Source of the DNA: Rhodocytophaga rosea
GTDB taxonomy: Bacteria; Bacteroidota; Bacteroidia; Cytophagales; 172606-1
Direction of reading: 5' to 3'
Length of the DNA stretch: 64,000 nt
Assembly: GCF_010119975.1 (NCBI RefSeq)
Contig: NZ_CP048222.1
Coordinates: 1,571,501-1,635,500, forward strand
Positions 48,284 through 57,835 of this stretch are shown here, piece after piece; the stretch's first letter is position 1, and every line of letters begins with the position of its first letter. A model generated the notes under the pieces. It ran no database searches, was not told the DNA's origin, and saw only the letters and a list, made by a program, of their open reading frames with translations. A program made the translations under genes and the position numbers.

Positions 48284-48724
48284 TTATTTTGCAGGCAGGC
48301 GGTTTTTTCTGTAAGAATTCTTAATGGCTATTTTACCATTCTTAAATGTAAACAAATCGCATCCTGTAACTTCAATCTTAGTTCCATCTGATTTTGTACC
48401 TGTAAAAATCCATTCTGAAAACCCTCTGTCTCCTGCAATAAAGTGTCTGGAATTCCCCCAATGCGCATCAGGAAAGGTTATAAATACTTGTTCAAATGCT
48501 TTCTTCACTTGAAGTTGCCCTGTAAATTTTTCGCCGTCCATAGCTGGCCCTGCCGAAGCCTCAAACATACAGTCATCCGTCATATGAGATATGATTGCCT
48601 GCACATCATGTGCATTAAAGGCATCAGCAAAAGACTGGAGAAACGCTTCTGTAACTTGCTTAGTTGATTGTGCCATAAGTAAAATGGGTAAAAATAAAAG
48701 AAAGGTCAAAGCTCCTGTTTTCAT
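48284..48724 (-). CDS. Secreted SnoaL-like / NTF2-fold protein
   Basis: A 146-residue protein with a Sec signal peptide (ALTFLLFLPILLMAQS). The mature domain is a nuclear-transport-factor-2-like cone: FADAFNAHDVQAIISHMTDDCMFEA, then TGQLQVKKAFEQVF, FPDAHWGNSRHFI and GTKIEVTGCDLFTFKNGKIAIK. This pattern is the SnoaL-like polyketide-cyclase-type domain, usually cytoplasmic, so an exported version is worth noting. Its substrate is unknown. It has a single-gene transcription unit. Confidence 0.87.
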   Translation of the reverse strand: MKTGALTFLLFLPILLMAQSTKQVTEAFLQSFADAFNAHDVQAIISHMTDDCMFEASAGPAMDGEKFTGQLQVKKAFEQVFITFPDAHWGNSRHFIAGDRGFSEWIFTGTKSDGTKIEVTGCDLFTFKNGKIAIKNSYRKNRLPAK

Positions 48725-49056
48725 ATACGTTCTGGTTAGGTTTGTTTCAAGAAGCGCTGATAAAAGGCAAGCTAATGGATTAAATATCCTTACTAGTAGT
48801 ACTGAATTCGGGTATAGCTTTGTGCCGGAAAAAGGACGCTAAAGGATGCGTTGTTACGCGTAGTTATGTTTATTTCACAACAAAATGCAGCACTTCTGTT
48901 CCATATTTTTTTTCTTTGGCTGGGCAGAAATAAACTCTCAACCATCATTGATCTTAACTTATGCTTGTGATGGGAGACACAGCATAAATTAGCAAAAAAA
49001 CCGAATTTTAAGAAGTATGAGAAGAAATTACTTTCTAATAAGCAAATAGGTTATCA
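48725..49056. other. Non-coding gap
   Basis: No gene, clear promoter box or repeat is recognised between the SnoaL-like gene and the frameshifted lipoprotein. Confidence 0.4.
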
Positions 49057-49448
49057 TTATTTCCGGATGGTAAATTTGATTACCGAACTATACACCCTAT
49101 ACTGCCCATTCGATGCATAATCTTTTAAGGTATACTCTGTGTTTTTTGTTAAATTATCGGTAATGAGAATCGAGAATATTCCTTTGCCCATTTTAGCTCC
49201 AAGCGACTTTTCGTAACCTTGTGAACCATTAATGCCTCCATTACGAGCAGTATTCCAGACAAATCCATGATCAGTAATAGTAGTATTTTCTGCATAAAAT
49301 ATTTCGCCCGTAAAAACAGCTCCTTTTGCTGTCTGTTCTATTGAAATTGTCCGTACACGCGGAAAAGGGAGGGAAGCAGGATCTTCAGTTTTTTGGCAGC
49401 TACAGAGGGGAAAGCAGTAATAGAGAGCATAAAGAAATTAACAGACAT
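49057..49448 (-). pseudogene. Small lipoprotein gene with a one-base frameshift
   Basis: From an ATG at 49448 the frame reads MSVNFFMLSITAF and would then need one extra C in the CCCC run at 49407-49410 to continue as PLCSCQKTEDPA, a lipobox followed by a typical mature lipoprotein. The second frame then runs with RTISIEQTAKGAVFTGEIFYAENTT, HGFVWNTARNGG, LGAKMGKGIFSILITDNLTKN and ends SSVIKFTIRK at 49057. These fragments look like a beta-rich surface domain of about 110 residues. Either a true one-base deletion has silenced it or it is a sequencing error. Function unknown. Confidence 0.65.
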
Positions 49449-49876
49449 AGGCAAAGGCCTAAGCAAAAAGTGAACATATGAACATAATGGATATCGTAAT
49501 AATACCTTTTAAGGTAAGTACAGAGAAGATAATGGACAAACTACCATCAATATCATGGTGTAATATTTAAATAAGTAAACAGAAAAAATCAGATATAAAT
49601 CTATTATACTATACTTGCCGGGTAAAAGCATGTTCCAGTACTTTTATCGGAGAAAACAGGAAGGCCAAACCAAACTAAAATCTATACTTGGAACTGAATG
49701 CGTATACAGTAGATGTGGCGGGAGAGTTAAACAATTCTATCTTATCTGCTCTATTAAAAGGATAAACTGTATATTTTGTTACTGTCTCTCTTTCTAATAG
49801 TAATTCTGGCCCTCTCTTTGATATTGCTTTTAATAGAATGAATTGTAACTTAAAAAGGATTATTAACACGAGTACT
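49449..49876. other. Non-coding gap upstream of collagen-like lipoprotein
   Basis: No supported gene. Short frames (such as 49615-49797) lack any signature or start context. No clear -7 box was found. Confidence 0.4.
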
Positions 49877-50494
49877 ATGAAAAAATATACTTTTAACGCA
49901 ATGGTATGGCTTATACTGGCCTGTATTTTATGGAATTGCAAAGGAGATCCGGGCATTCCGGGAGCCCCAGGTGCGCCTGGCCCTACCGGACCACAAGGAC
50001 CGGCTGGACAGGCTGGCAGTCAAACGGTAGCCCTTATGTATGAAAGAATTTTTGATTTAAATGCTGCTAACAAATGGGAAATGATTTATACTTTTCCCGC
50101 CAACGATGAAATTTACTTAGAAGATGTAGCCCTGGTGTATCTGTTATGGGATCAGGTAGAAACCGATAATGAACCTTTGGATATCTGGCGGATGATGCCA
50201 GTGAGTTATTTTAATTCCAAAGGAATCTTAAATATGAATTTTGATTTTTCAGCAGAAGATGTGCGTATTTTCCTGGAAGCTTCTTATGCCCTGGATACCC
50301 AGACTGAATTTAAGGATGTGGTGGCCCGTATTGTGATTGTTCCTGCCGATGATTCTCCCAACGGACGGAAAGCTTCCATCAATTATGAAAATTTTGAAGA
50401 AGTAAAAAAGGCATTTGACCTCAAAGAAACTAACATTAAACAAGGAAAACCATTTATGCAAATGCTCAGGGAAGCCCAACTAGCAAAGAAATAA
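49877..50494 (+). CDS. Collagen-like lipoprotein
   Basis: The ATG at 49877 gives MKKYTFNAMVWLILACILWNC, a lipoprotein signal with Cys21. Directly after it lie eight or so Gly-X-Y triplets rich in proline (GDPGIPGAPGAPGPTGP, then QGPAGQAG), a short collagen-like stalk. The remaining ~150 residues form a globular domain of unknown family with VALMYERIFDL, NDEIYLEDVALVYLLW and KDVVARIVIVPADDS. The stalk plus cap layout is common for Bacteroidota outer-surface lipoproteins. The longer frame from 49838 would spoil the signal. A strong terminator follows. Confidence 0.88.
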   Translation: MKKYTFNAMVWLILACILWNCKGDPGIPGAPGAPGPTGPQGPAGQAGSQTVALMYERIFDLNAANKWEMIYTFPANDEIYLEDVALVYLLWDQVETDNEPLDIWRMMPVSYFNSKGILNMNFDFSAEDVRIFLEASYALDTQTEFKDVVARIVIVPADDSPNGRKASINYENFEEVKKAFDLKETNIKQGKPFMQMLREAQLAKK

Positions 50495-50557
50495 GCGGCT
50501 TATTAATTGCCTGAGCTACTTGAATGTTTGAACTTGCCTATATGCTGACGCTCAATC

Positions 50558-50592
50558 AACTACCGGCTTTGAGCCGGTAGTTTTGTTTTTCT
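50558..50592 (+). terminator. Rho-independent terminator after collagen-like lipoprotein
   Basis: An 11-bp stem (AACTACCGGCT at 50558-50568, complement at 50572-50582) with 3-nt loop followed by TTGTTTTTC. Ends the + strand lipoprotein transcript; the minus-strand TIM-barrel gene ends 16 bp beyond the stem. Confidence 0.9.
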
Positions 50593-50597
50593 TTCAG

Positions 50598-51470
50598 TTA
50601 TTTATTTCTATGGGGTAATTCAATCGATTTAAACTGGCGGGTCAAATTTGTTAATGAGGCTTCTACGCCCATCCGTTCCAGAGAGGATGCCCCCACAAAG
50701 CCATGTGCCTCTGTTTTAGCAATGATACTGCGGACATCTTCAGGAGTATTAACAGGTCCTCCATGGGTAAGAAAAAATATGTTTGGATTCACTTCTTTCC
50801 CGGCTTGTATAATGTTAGTGGTCCGTTCAATGGCTTCATCCATGGTGCAGGTTGCTTCTACTACACCTATTGAACCACCTGTAGTTGTTCCTACATGTGC
50901 GATAATAGCATCTGCTCCTGCTTCTGCCATCTGCCTGGCTTCCTCAGGTTTGGCTACATATACAATAGAGAACAAATCCATCTTTGTTGCCAGCCGTACC
51001 ATTTCTACTTCTTTATTAAAACCCATCCCTGTTTCTTCCAGCACATTTCTGAAATGCCCGTCTACAATAGAATGTGTCGGAAAGTTATTGATACCAGAGA
51101 AGCCCATTTCTTTCACTTTTAATAAATGATGCCACATCCTCCGCCGGGGATCGGACCCATGTACCCCACAAATCACAGGGATTTCTTCCACCACTGGCAA
51201 TACTTCAAACTCTCCTATTTCCATAGCCACCGCATTGGCATCTCCATACGCCATCAACCCGGCGGTAGATCCATGACCTGCCATCCGGAAGCGGCCTGAA
51301 TTGTAGATAATAATCAGATCAGCGCCGCCTTTTTCAATAAATTTAGCACTTATCCCGGTACCGGCACCTGCCGCAATAATGGCCTTATTCTGATTTAGTG
51401 TATGTTGTAAGCGGTCTCTTACTTCTTGTCTGGTGTAGGGATTTCCCTTACCTGTCCATGGATTTGGCAT
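50598..51470 (-). CDS. TIM-barrel protein of the phosphoenolpyruvate hydrolase-like / TIM-br_sig_trns family
   Basis: A 290-residue protein with the family features: NKAIIAAGAGTGISAKFIEKGGADLIIIYNSGRFRMAG in the first barrel strands, VCGVHGSDPRRRM, NFPTHSIVDG, ADAIIAHVGTTTGG and FFLTHGGPVNTPEDV near the C-terminus. These match the TIM-br_sig_trns family (phosphoenolpyruvate hydrolase-like), whose physiological reaction is uncertain. It follows the Tm-1-like gene by 9 bp on the same strand, a conserved pairing. No signal peptide; cytoplasmic. Confidence 0.88.
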   Translation of the reverse strand: MPNPWTGKGNPYTRQEVRDRLQHTLNQNKAIIAAGAGTGISAKFIEKGGADLIIIYNSGRFRMAGHGSTAGLMAYGDANAVAMEIGEFEVLPVVEEIPVICGVHGSDPRRRMWHHLLKVKEMGFSGINNFPTHSIVDGHFRNVLEETGMGFNKEVEMVRLATKMDLFSIVYVAKPEEARQMAEAGADAIIAHVGTTTGGSIGVVEATCTMDEAIERTTNIIQAGKEVNPNIFFLTHGGPVNTPEDVRSIIAKTEAHGFVGASSLERMGVEASLTNLTRQFKSIELPHRNK

Positions 51471-51479
51471 AAGTTGATT

Positions 51480-52736
51480 TTATATCTGGGCTTGTTTATG
51501 TATGTCGGTTGTATGTTGTTTTATCATATCTAATAATACCTGCACAGCCATCCGGGCAAACTCTTCATCATTGATATGGGCATCTGCTTCTATTACCTGC
51601 ACCGGATCTGCCGCATATTTTCTTATGGATTCAAATAAAATCTTATCTGTTTCGGGATGATAAAACACACCACCTTGTGCATCTATCTGAGATATTCCCT
51701 GTAAGGGTAACAAAATAGCTGCTGGCGCAGCAGACTGGTTCACTTTCCGGGCAAGTCTTTCTCCCAGTATCCTGTTTTCTTCCTGATTGGTTCGCATTAA
51801 GGTTACATCAGGCGCCCAGCTATATAGTTTTCGTGATTTATATAGCTCAGGTACGGTATCCATCTGTGCAAAATTTACCATATCCAGGCAACCGGGAACT
51901 ACTACTTGTGGTATCCCCATCTGGGCAGCAGCATTCATACGGTCAGGACCGGCGCTCATCACCCCCTCACATAGTTCATCTGCCAGCTCGGTAGTAGTAA
52001 TATCTAAAAGAGCATCGAAACAGCCCTCCCGGATTAATGACTCCATGGTTTTACCACCCACACCAGTCGCATGAAAGGCAAGTACTTCGTAGCCTTGTTT
52101 TTCGAGTAATTCCATACACTTATCTACACAAGCCGTTGTATTGCCAAACATGCTGATGGCAATTCTTTTAACACCAGTATCTTCCTGCGTAGCTTTTACT
52201 TTTGCCATCGCACAAACCGCTGCAGTTGCTTGCCTGATCAACAGTTTGCTGATGCTGTTAAGTCCTGCCAGATCAACAATGGAAGGCATCAACGTAATAT
52301 CTTTGCTTCCCATCTGCCGGGATAATTCTTTTGTAGCTATAGTAGTTAAACAAAATTTGGGAATCCCTAAAGGAATTGCCTGCATGGCCGCAAGTGCAAT
52401 ATAGGTTCCACCTCCCCCTCCCATTCCAATCGCTGCTTTCATTCCACCAGCAGTTACCAGATCAGCAACGATTTTTGCCGCTCCCTTTGCCATGTTATCC
52501 ACGGCATATCCCCGGTCTCTCTTTTTTCTCAGATCTGCTATGTTCAACCCAGCTTCCAAGGCAACCTGATCGGCTTCAAAATCTACAGGAAAAAGGTCAG
52601 TAGTGCCCATCACACCTGTATTGATGGTGATAATCTGTTCTCCCTGTTCCAGTAAACAGTTGCGCAGAAAGGAAAAAATCATTCCTTTGGTATCAAAACA
52701 GCCCAGCATTAACACATACTCTTTTGTTGCCATCAT
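51480..52736 (-). CDS. Tm-1-like ATP-binding protein (UPF0261)
   Basis: A 418-residue UPF0261/Tm-1-like protein: YVLMLGCFDTKGMIFSFL near the N-terminus, TINTGVMG, AAIGMGGGGGTYIALAAM and VAFHATGVGGKTMESL-like motifs (FHATGVGGKTMESL), then GIPQVVVPGCLDMVNF. Family members form a two-domain fold that binds ATP; in the plant relative it blocks a viral replicase, while the bacterial role is unclear. It begins the two-gene operon with the TIM-barrel gene and diverges from a giant hybrid regulator across 235 bp. The divergent position suggests but does not prove control by that regulator. Confidence 0.9.
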   Translation of the reverse strand: MMATKEYVLMLGCFDTKGMIFSFLRNCLLEQGEQIITINTGVMGTTDLFPVDFEADQVALEAGLNIADLRKKRDRGYAVDNMAKGAAKIVADLVTAGGMKAAIGMGGGGGTYIALAAMQAIPLGIPKFCLTTIATKELSRQMGSKDITLMPSIVDLAGLNSISKLLIRQATAAVCAMAKVKATQEDTGVKRIAISMFGNTTACVDKCMELLEKQGYEVLAFHATGVGGKTMESLIREGCFDALLDITTTELADELCEGVMSAGPDRMNAAAQMGIPQVVVPGCLDMVNFAQMDTVPELYKSRKLYSWAPDVTLMRTNQEENRILGERLARKVNQSAAPAAILLPLQGISQIDAQGGVFYHPETDKILFESIRKYAADPVQVIEADAHINDEEFARMAVQVLLDMIKQHTTDIHKQAQI

Positions 52737-52837
52737 CCGATCATCTCCTGTTAAATAGCTCTCTTTGAAAAAATGCAGTCATAAATGTATAGTTTATTTG
52801 ATTTGTTCAGGCATTAAAGTGTATTTTTTTGGAAAAT

Positions 52838-52853
52838 GTAATGAATACATTAC
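52838..52853. promoter_or_regulatory. 16-bp inverted repeat in divergent promoter region
   Basis: GTAATG-AATA-CATTAC lies between the Tm-1-like gene and the hybrid regulator, 102 bp from the former's start and 119 bp from the latter's. The position fits an operator shared by both directions. Confidence 0.35.
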
Positions 52854-52971
52854 CTGAAAAACTGAAACATAAGTAAATTTTGAGCAGGTATAAAGCTGTA
52901 GAATTTAAGTTTTCATCCTATCTTACTGAGGAATAAAAAATCAGGTATTTACTACATACTGCATCATACCC

Positions 52972-55900
52972 TTGCTAACCAGATGGATAGGTACATTGTT
53001 GTTTTTTCTGCCAGTACTTTGCTGCCAGGCACAAGCGCATGTTCCCTCTGCTACTCAACTTCCGCGTCCTGACCTGGAAAGGGGCAGTTTTTATTTTCAG
53101 AATTACACACCCAAAGAGTATAAGGCTTCTTTTCAAAACTGGCAGGCACTCCAGAATAAACAAGGTATCCTGTTTTTTGCCAATGGAGATGGCGTATTGA
53201 TCTATGATGGCAAAGCCTGGACACTGGTAGAAACGCCTGCCAAAAGTGTGATCCGGTCGATGGTAATGGATGAGGCAGGAAAAGTATGGGTGGGCGCACT
53301 CGACGATTTTGGCTATCTGGAACAAGGTATAGATGGCCGCTTTGTATATGTATCTATGTTGCCGAAGGTGAAGCCAGAACACAAGCGTATGGGCAATATC
53401 TGGAATATGCATCTACACAAAGGGCTTGTATACGTGGAAGCAGAAACGGGTATTTTCTCCTGGAACGGGCAACTATTACACTTCCAGTACTTTCCTGATC
53501 CTGAGACATATCACCGGGCATTTTTCTGGCAAGATGTGCTGTATTTACATGAATATGGGAAAGGCGTAATGCGCCTGGAAGGCGGTAAATTTGTCCTGGC
53601 AACTGGCGGAGAGTTTCTCAAAGACAAGAAAATATATACCGTTTTGCCATATAACCAGCGTCGTGTGCTGCTGGCTACCAAAACTGAAGGGCTTTTTCTC
53701 TATGACGGAAAGCAGATAACGCCATTCATAACGCAGGCAGATGCTTATTTAAAAGAAAAACAAATATACACCGGAACATTACTGCCAGACAGCCTTTTTG
53801 CTTTCGGAACACTTACAGGCGGTGTTATAGCCATTGACCATCAGGGGCAGATCCGTTACACGATCACCAAAGAAAATGGATTGCCTACCAATACCGTATT
53901 AAGCCTGGCAACTGACCGCACCGGAGATGTATGGCTTTCGCTGGACAATGGCATCAGCCGGGTTGAAATCAGCAATGGCCTGAATATCTATCTGGAAAAC
54001 CGGGGATTTGAAGGCAGCCCGTATGATATATGCCGCTACAATGGCGAGTTGTATATTGCTTCCAGTGTGGGATTATTTGTATTACGTCCGGCTGAGTATC
54101 CGAATAAGCAATCCTATTTTGAAAAAATCCCTCAGATTAATTCTGCCTGCTGGAAACTTCTGCCAGTAAATAATCGCCTGCTGGTTGCTTCCAAACAAGG
54201 TGTGTTTGAGGTAAACGATAATAAGATACAACAGCTTACAGATATTTCGGCCATTGCACTTCACCGCTATAAGGCTGATAGTACCCGCATTCTGATCGCA
54301 GAAGAGAGTAAATTACAATCCCTGCGGCTGGTGAATGGCAACTGGCAGCCTGCCAGTGCAATCAATATGCAAGCCGATGATATTAAATTCAATGAAACCT
54401 TGCCTGGCAGGCTTTGGCTATACACTTTTTCACAGGGAGCCTATTTGCTGTCTTTTTTACAAGCAGACGGTTCTATTGATTATGATAAGCCTACTAGTAC
54501 CCATTTTGGTCCGAAAGAGGGTTTGCCGGAAGGCTATATCAAAATGAACAGCATTGGCCAGCAGGAGATATTCCGGGTTGGAACAGAGAGTAAACTTTTC
54601 CGCTTTAACTATACAACCAACCGTTTTTCTCCGGATACTACTTTTGCTCAAAAATTCGGGCTTGCCAATGAAAGTATATTTCCGGTAACAGATACAGATA
54701 GCAGAGGTGCTTTCTGGGCAAAAACCCGGCGGAAAGAAGATGGCAGCAAACAACAGCTTATCATCTCACCAGCTTCCGGAAATACCTATCACGTACAACG
54801 GATGGATGTTTCACGGATTCTGGAACAGGTAGGACTGGTTACTTATCCCGAACCCAATGGTTTTGTGTGGTATGCAGCATTTGGAGGTATTGTACGCCAG
54901 GAAGTGAATAAACCTGTAAAGCCTGATACTAGTTTTGCTACTTATCTGAATAGAATCCTGCTGCAAGGAGATTCTGTTTTCTTTCAGGGTATCGGCGGCA
55001 GCCGCCAGCGCTTAACTTTTCCGTACATGTCTAATGCCTTCCGGTTCGAATTTACTTCTACCAATTTTACTGCTGGCGAGGCCAATACTTTTCAATATAA
55101 ACTGGAAGGATTTGATGAAGACTGGTCGGCCTGGACGAAGGAAACCACAAAGGAATATGCCAGAATCTGGGAAGGTAACTATACCTTTCTGGTCCGCTCA
55201 CGCAATTATGCTGGTATCATCAGTAAACCGGATACTTTCAGTTTTGTAGTAGCACCTCCCTGGTTCAGAAGTATCTATGCATACCTGGTTTATGCCTTGA
55301 GTGGTGGATTATTTATGTGGGGAATTGTCCGCTGGCGTTCCTATCAGTTGAGGCAGGAAAAAGAAGCCCTGAAAAAAGAGATTGCCCTCCGCACCCTTGA
55401 AATTACCAATAAGAATAGTCAACTGGAACAGCAGTCGGAAGAACTGAGAATGAATGCGGAACAGTTAAAAGCGCTGGATAAGGTCAAAACGAATTTCTTT
55501 GTCAATATTTCACACGAATTCCGCACGCCTTTGTCTCTGATATTAAGTCCGCTGGAAAAATTCATCGAAGAAAAGCAGGATAAAAAGCTGCGTTTGATAG
55601 AAGCCGAACGTATGCACCGGAATGCCCGCAGGCTGCAACAACTGATCAATCAATTACTGGACCTGGCTAAATTGGAATCCGGAGGCATGAAGCTTTTGCC
55701 ACTACCTTCCGATTTTATTTACTTTTTACGCGTGCTTATTTCTTCCTTTGAGTCCCTGGCCGAAAACCGCAACATCCGGTTTGAGCTACATATTCCTTCC
55801 CCTAGTTACGAAGCCAGTTTCGATAAAGAAAAAGTGGAAACTATCCTTTATAATTTACTATCCAATGCCTTTAAGTTTACGCCAGATGGCGGACGTATTG

Positions 55901-57060
55901 ATTTTAAGGTAACTCTTCCGGAAGAAAACTCACCGCAAACCGTTACTATCGCTATTTCTGATACAGGTCCGGGTATACCGCCGGAGGAAATTGATAAAAT
56001 ATTCAACCGGTTTTATCAGGTAGACAGTTCCAGTTCTCGGGCCTATGAAGGAAGTGGAATCGGATTGTCGCTGGTAAAAGAACTGGTACAACTCATGCAT
56101 GGAACAATTGAAGTGCAAAGCCAGCTACAGGCAGGCACTACATTTACACTTGAATTGCCCTTACCAAAATCGGAGTCGGCAAAATCCATATCTGTTTCCC
56201 CCCTGCCACAGGAGATTTATGTGCCTAATCAGGAGAATGACAGTGAAATCGCAAATAAGGAATACCAGGCATTCTTCGAAAACAAAAGCATTCCTTCAGA
56301 AGCTCTGGTATTGCTGGTAGAAGACAATGCAGACTTACGGGCATATATTCAGGAAAGCCTGAACGATGAATACCAGATTGTTCTGGCAGAAAACGGAAAG
56401 GTGGGCTGGGAGAAAGCTATTGAACTCATTCCAGACGTGATCATCAGTGATATGATGATGCCGGTTATGGATGGATTTACATTATGCACCCAGATCCGCC
56501 AGGATGAACGGACCAGTCATATTCCTTTCATTTTGCTTACCGCCAGAACTACCATCGAAAATAAATTGCAGGGGCTGGAACTGGGTGCAGATGAATACCT
56601 GACCAAACCCTTTAACATAAAAGAGGTAAAAGTCCGGATAAAAAATTTGCTGGAAAGCCGTAAAAATTTAAGGAAAACGTATAGCCGCGAGCTGATTATT
56701 CAACCCAAGGATATTTCAGTTACGTCGGTAGATGAACGTTTTTTGGAACATGCCCTGCAACTGATGGAAAAATACATCGGCGATGAAGATTTCTCGGTAG
56801 AAAAATTTGCCGAGGAAATGAACATGAGCCGGCAACATCTGCTCCGTAAAATAAAAGCTCTAACCGGCCAGTCGGTAAATGAGTTTATCCGCCATTTCCG
56901 CCTCAAACGGGCGGCTGCGCTTATCGGAGGGAAAGGGGGCAATGTGAGTGAGATTGCCTATCAGGTTGGTTTCAGCAATATGTCTTATTTTGCTAAATGC
57001 TTTAAAGACCTTTTTGGGGTGTTACCCAATGAATATGTGGCGAAGAAAGATGTGAATTGA
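52972..57060 (+). CDS. Hybrid two-component system regulator (Reg_prop propeller, Y_Y_Y, HisKA, REC, AraC)
   Basis: 1362 residues. The start is a TTG: it directly gives MLTRWIGTLLFFLPVLCCQA, a signal peptide, whereas the next in-frame ATG lies 90 codons on. The periplasmic part (about 30-690) holds repeated Reg_prop strands (GDVWLSLDNGISRVE, GLPTNTVLSL) forming a predicted propeller. A Y_Y_Y domain (about 695-765, FQYKLEGFDEDWSAW) comes before the membrane helix (about 770-790). The cytoplasm has His848 in NISHEFRTPLSLI, an ATPase with DTGPGI and GSGIGLSLV, a receiver with Asp1160 in ISDMMMP and AraC helices (SRQHLLRKIKAL). Such HTCS regulators usually sense glycans and activate nearby loci; no polysaccharide-utilisation genes are adjacent, so the ligand is open. 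It diverges from the Tm-1-like operon. Confidence 0.95.
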   Translation: MLTRWIGTLLFFLPVLCCQAQAHVPSATQLPRPDLERGSFYFQNYTPKEYKASFQNWQALQNKQGILFFANGDGVLIYDGKAWTLVETPAKSVIRSMVMDEAGKVWVGALDDFGYLEQGIDGRFVYVSMLPKVKPEHKRMGNIWNMHLHKGLVYVEAETGIFSWNGQLLHFQYFPDPETYHRAFFWQDVLYLHEYGKGVMRLEGGKFVLATGGEFLKDKKIYTVLPYNQRRVLLATKTEGLFLYDGKQITPFITQADAYLKEKQIYTGTLLPDSLFAFGTLTGGVIAIDHQGQIRYTITKENGLPTNTVLSLATDRTGDVWLSLDNGISRVEISNGLNIYLENRGFEGSPYDICRYNGELYIASSVGLFVLRPAEYPNKQSYFEKIPQINSACWKLLPVNNRLLVASKQGVFEVNDNKIQQLTDISAIALHRYKADSTRILIAEESKLQSLRLVNGNWQPASAINMQADDIKFNETLPGRLWLYTFSQGAYLLSFLQADGSIDYDKPTSTHFGPKEGLPEGYIKMNSIGQQEIFRVGTESKLFRFNYTTNRFSPDTTFAQKFGLANESIFPVTDTDSRGAFWAKTRRKEDGSKQQLIISPASGNTYHVQRMDVSRILEQVGLVTYPEPNGFVWYAAFGGIVRQEVNKPVKPDTSFATYLNRILLQGDSVFFQGIGGSRQRLTFPYMSNAFRFEFTSTNFTAGEANTFQYKLEGFDEDWSAWTKETTKEYARIWEGNYTFLVRSRNYAGIISKPDTFSFVVAPPWFRSIYAYLVYALSGGLFMWGIVRWRSYQLRQEKEALKKEIALRTLEITNKNSQLEQQSEELRMNAEQLKALDKVKTNFFVNISHEFRTPLSLILSPLEKFIEEKQDKKLRLIEAERMHRNARRLQQLINQLLDLAKLESGGMKLLPLPSDFIYFLRVLISSFESLAENRNIRFELHIPSPSYEASFDKEKVETILYNLLSNAFKFTPDGGRIDFKVTLPEENSPQTVTIAISDTGPGIPPEEIDKIFNRFYQVDSSSSRAYEGSGIGLSLVKELVQLMHGTIEVQSQLQAGTTFTLELPLPKSESAKSISVSPLPQEIYVPNQENDSEIANKEYQAFFENKSIPSEALVLLVEDNADLRAYIQESLNDEYQIVLAENGKVGWEKAIELIPDVIISDMMMPVMDGFTLCTQIRQDERTSHIPFILLTARTTIENKLQGLELGADEYLTKPFNIKEVKVRIKNLLESRKNLRKTYSRELIIQPKDISVTSVDERFLEHALQLMEKYIGDEDFSVEKFAEEMNMSRQHLLRKIKALTGQSVNEFIRHFRLKRAAALIGGKGGNVSEIAYQVGFSNMSYFAKCFKDLFGVLPNEYVAKKDVN

Positions 57061-57154
57061 TACTATTTTCTGCCTTTTTACGGTTTCAAGCCATATGTTC
57101 CAAATGTAGTAGGGTTTGTTCCATTTGTGTTAACACCTGCCCTTCCCATTGCTA

Positions 57155-57162
57155 TAGTTTTG
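57155..57162 (+). promoter_or_regulatory. Bacteroidota -7 box TAGTTTTG before lipoprotein gene
   Basis: An exact TAnnTTTG match 25 bp before the ATG at 57188, giving a predicted leader of about 20 nt. The nearest upstream TTTG (57124-57127) is too far for an ideal -33. Confidence 0.5.
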
Positions 57163-57187
57163 TGGCATACAAAAACAACATAACTCC

Positions 57188-57628
57188 ATGAAACTTTTCC
57201 AAACTCTTTCTCACTCCATTATTCATTTTAGTACAAGCATTCTATTTGTAATCAGCTTTTTATTTGCCTTCACTTCCTGCCAGAAGGATGAAGATAAAGC
57301 CCCTGACACCCGGACTTTATTTGTTGGCAATTATCAGGTAGAAGACCTGAGCGCTTCCAGCGGCTATACCTATAATTATGAGATTACCATAGCCAATGTT
57401 TCCGGACAGTTGCAGATCTCTAATTTTGCCGATATGCTCAATAAGCCTGTACAGGCAATTGTAGAAGGCACTAAGCTAACGATTCCCTCCCAAACCTTCA
57501 ATGGCACCAATGGCGCTATCCTGCAGGTATCAGGCTCCGGCACTTTAACCGGCAACCTGCTGAACTTTACCTATAAAACCACTGGTGCACTTACTTACAA
57601 TGGCACCTGTAAGGCAATCAAAAAATAA
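57188..57628 (+). CDS. Hypothetical small lipoprotein
   Basis: A 146-residue protein with a long lipoprotein signal (TSILFVISFLFAFTSC, Cys31). The mature ~115 residues form a beta-rich domain: TLFVGNYQVEDLSA, YNYEITIANVSG, LQISNFADMLNKPVQAIVEG, KLTIPSQTF and a glycine/serine-rich end GSGTLTGNLLNFTYKTTG. This is the lipocalin-like small-lipoprotein layout common in Bacteroidota, where the strand G-N-Y-x-V begins the barrel. Exact family not identified. It lies 128 bp after the hybrid regulator on the same strand with its own promoter box. Confidence 0.82.
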   Translation: MKLFQTLSHSIIHFSTSILFVISFLFAFTSCQKDEDKAPDTRTLFVGNYQVEDLSASSGYTYNYEITIANVSGQLQISNFADMLNKPVQAIVEGTKLTIPSQTFNGTNGAILQVSGSGTLTGNLLNFTYKTTGALTYNGTCKAIKK

Positions 57629-57835
57629 TCCTGCGATTTTTATATCAATCCCGGAAGGTAAGTATATAGAGCCCAATCTATGTACTTCCTTGTTTTATAG
57701 CTTATATTATGCTAATTCTTATGCTTGGTACGTATTACTAATATCAATTATACCGCAAACTAATTATATCTTTTTTTATAATCCCCTCGCTAAAAATTTT
57801 CATAGCCAAATAATAGAGAAAGTCAAAAGTAATAT

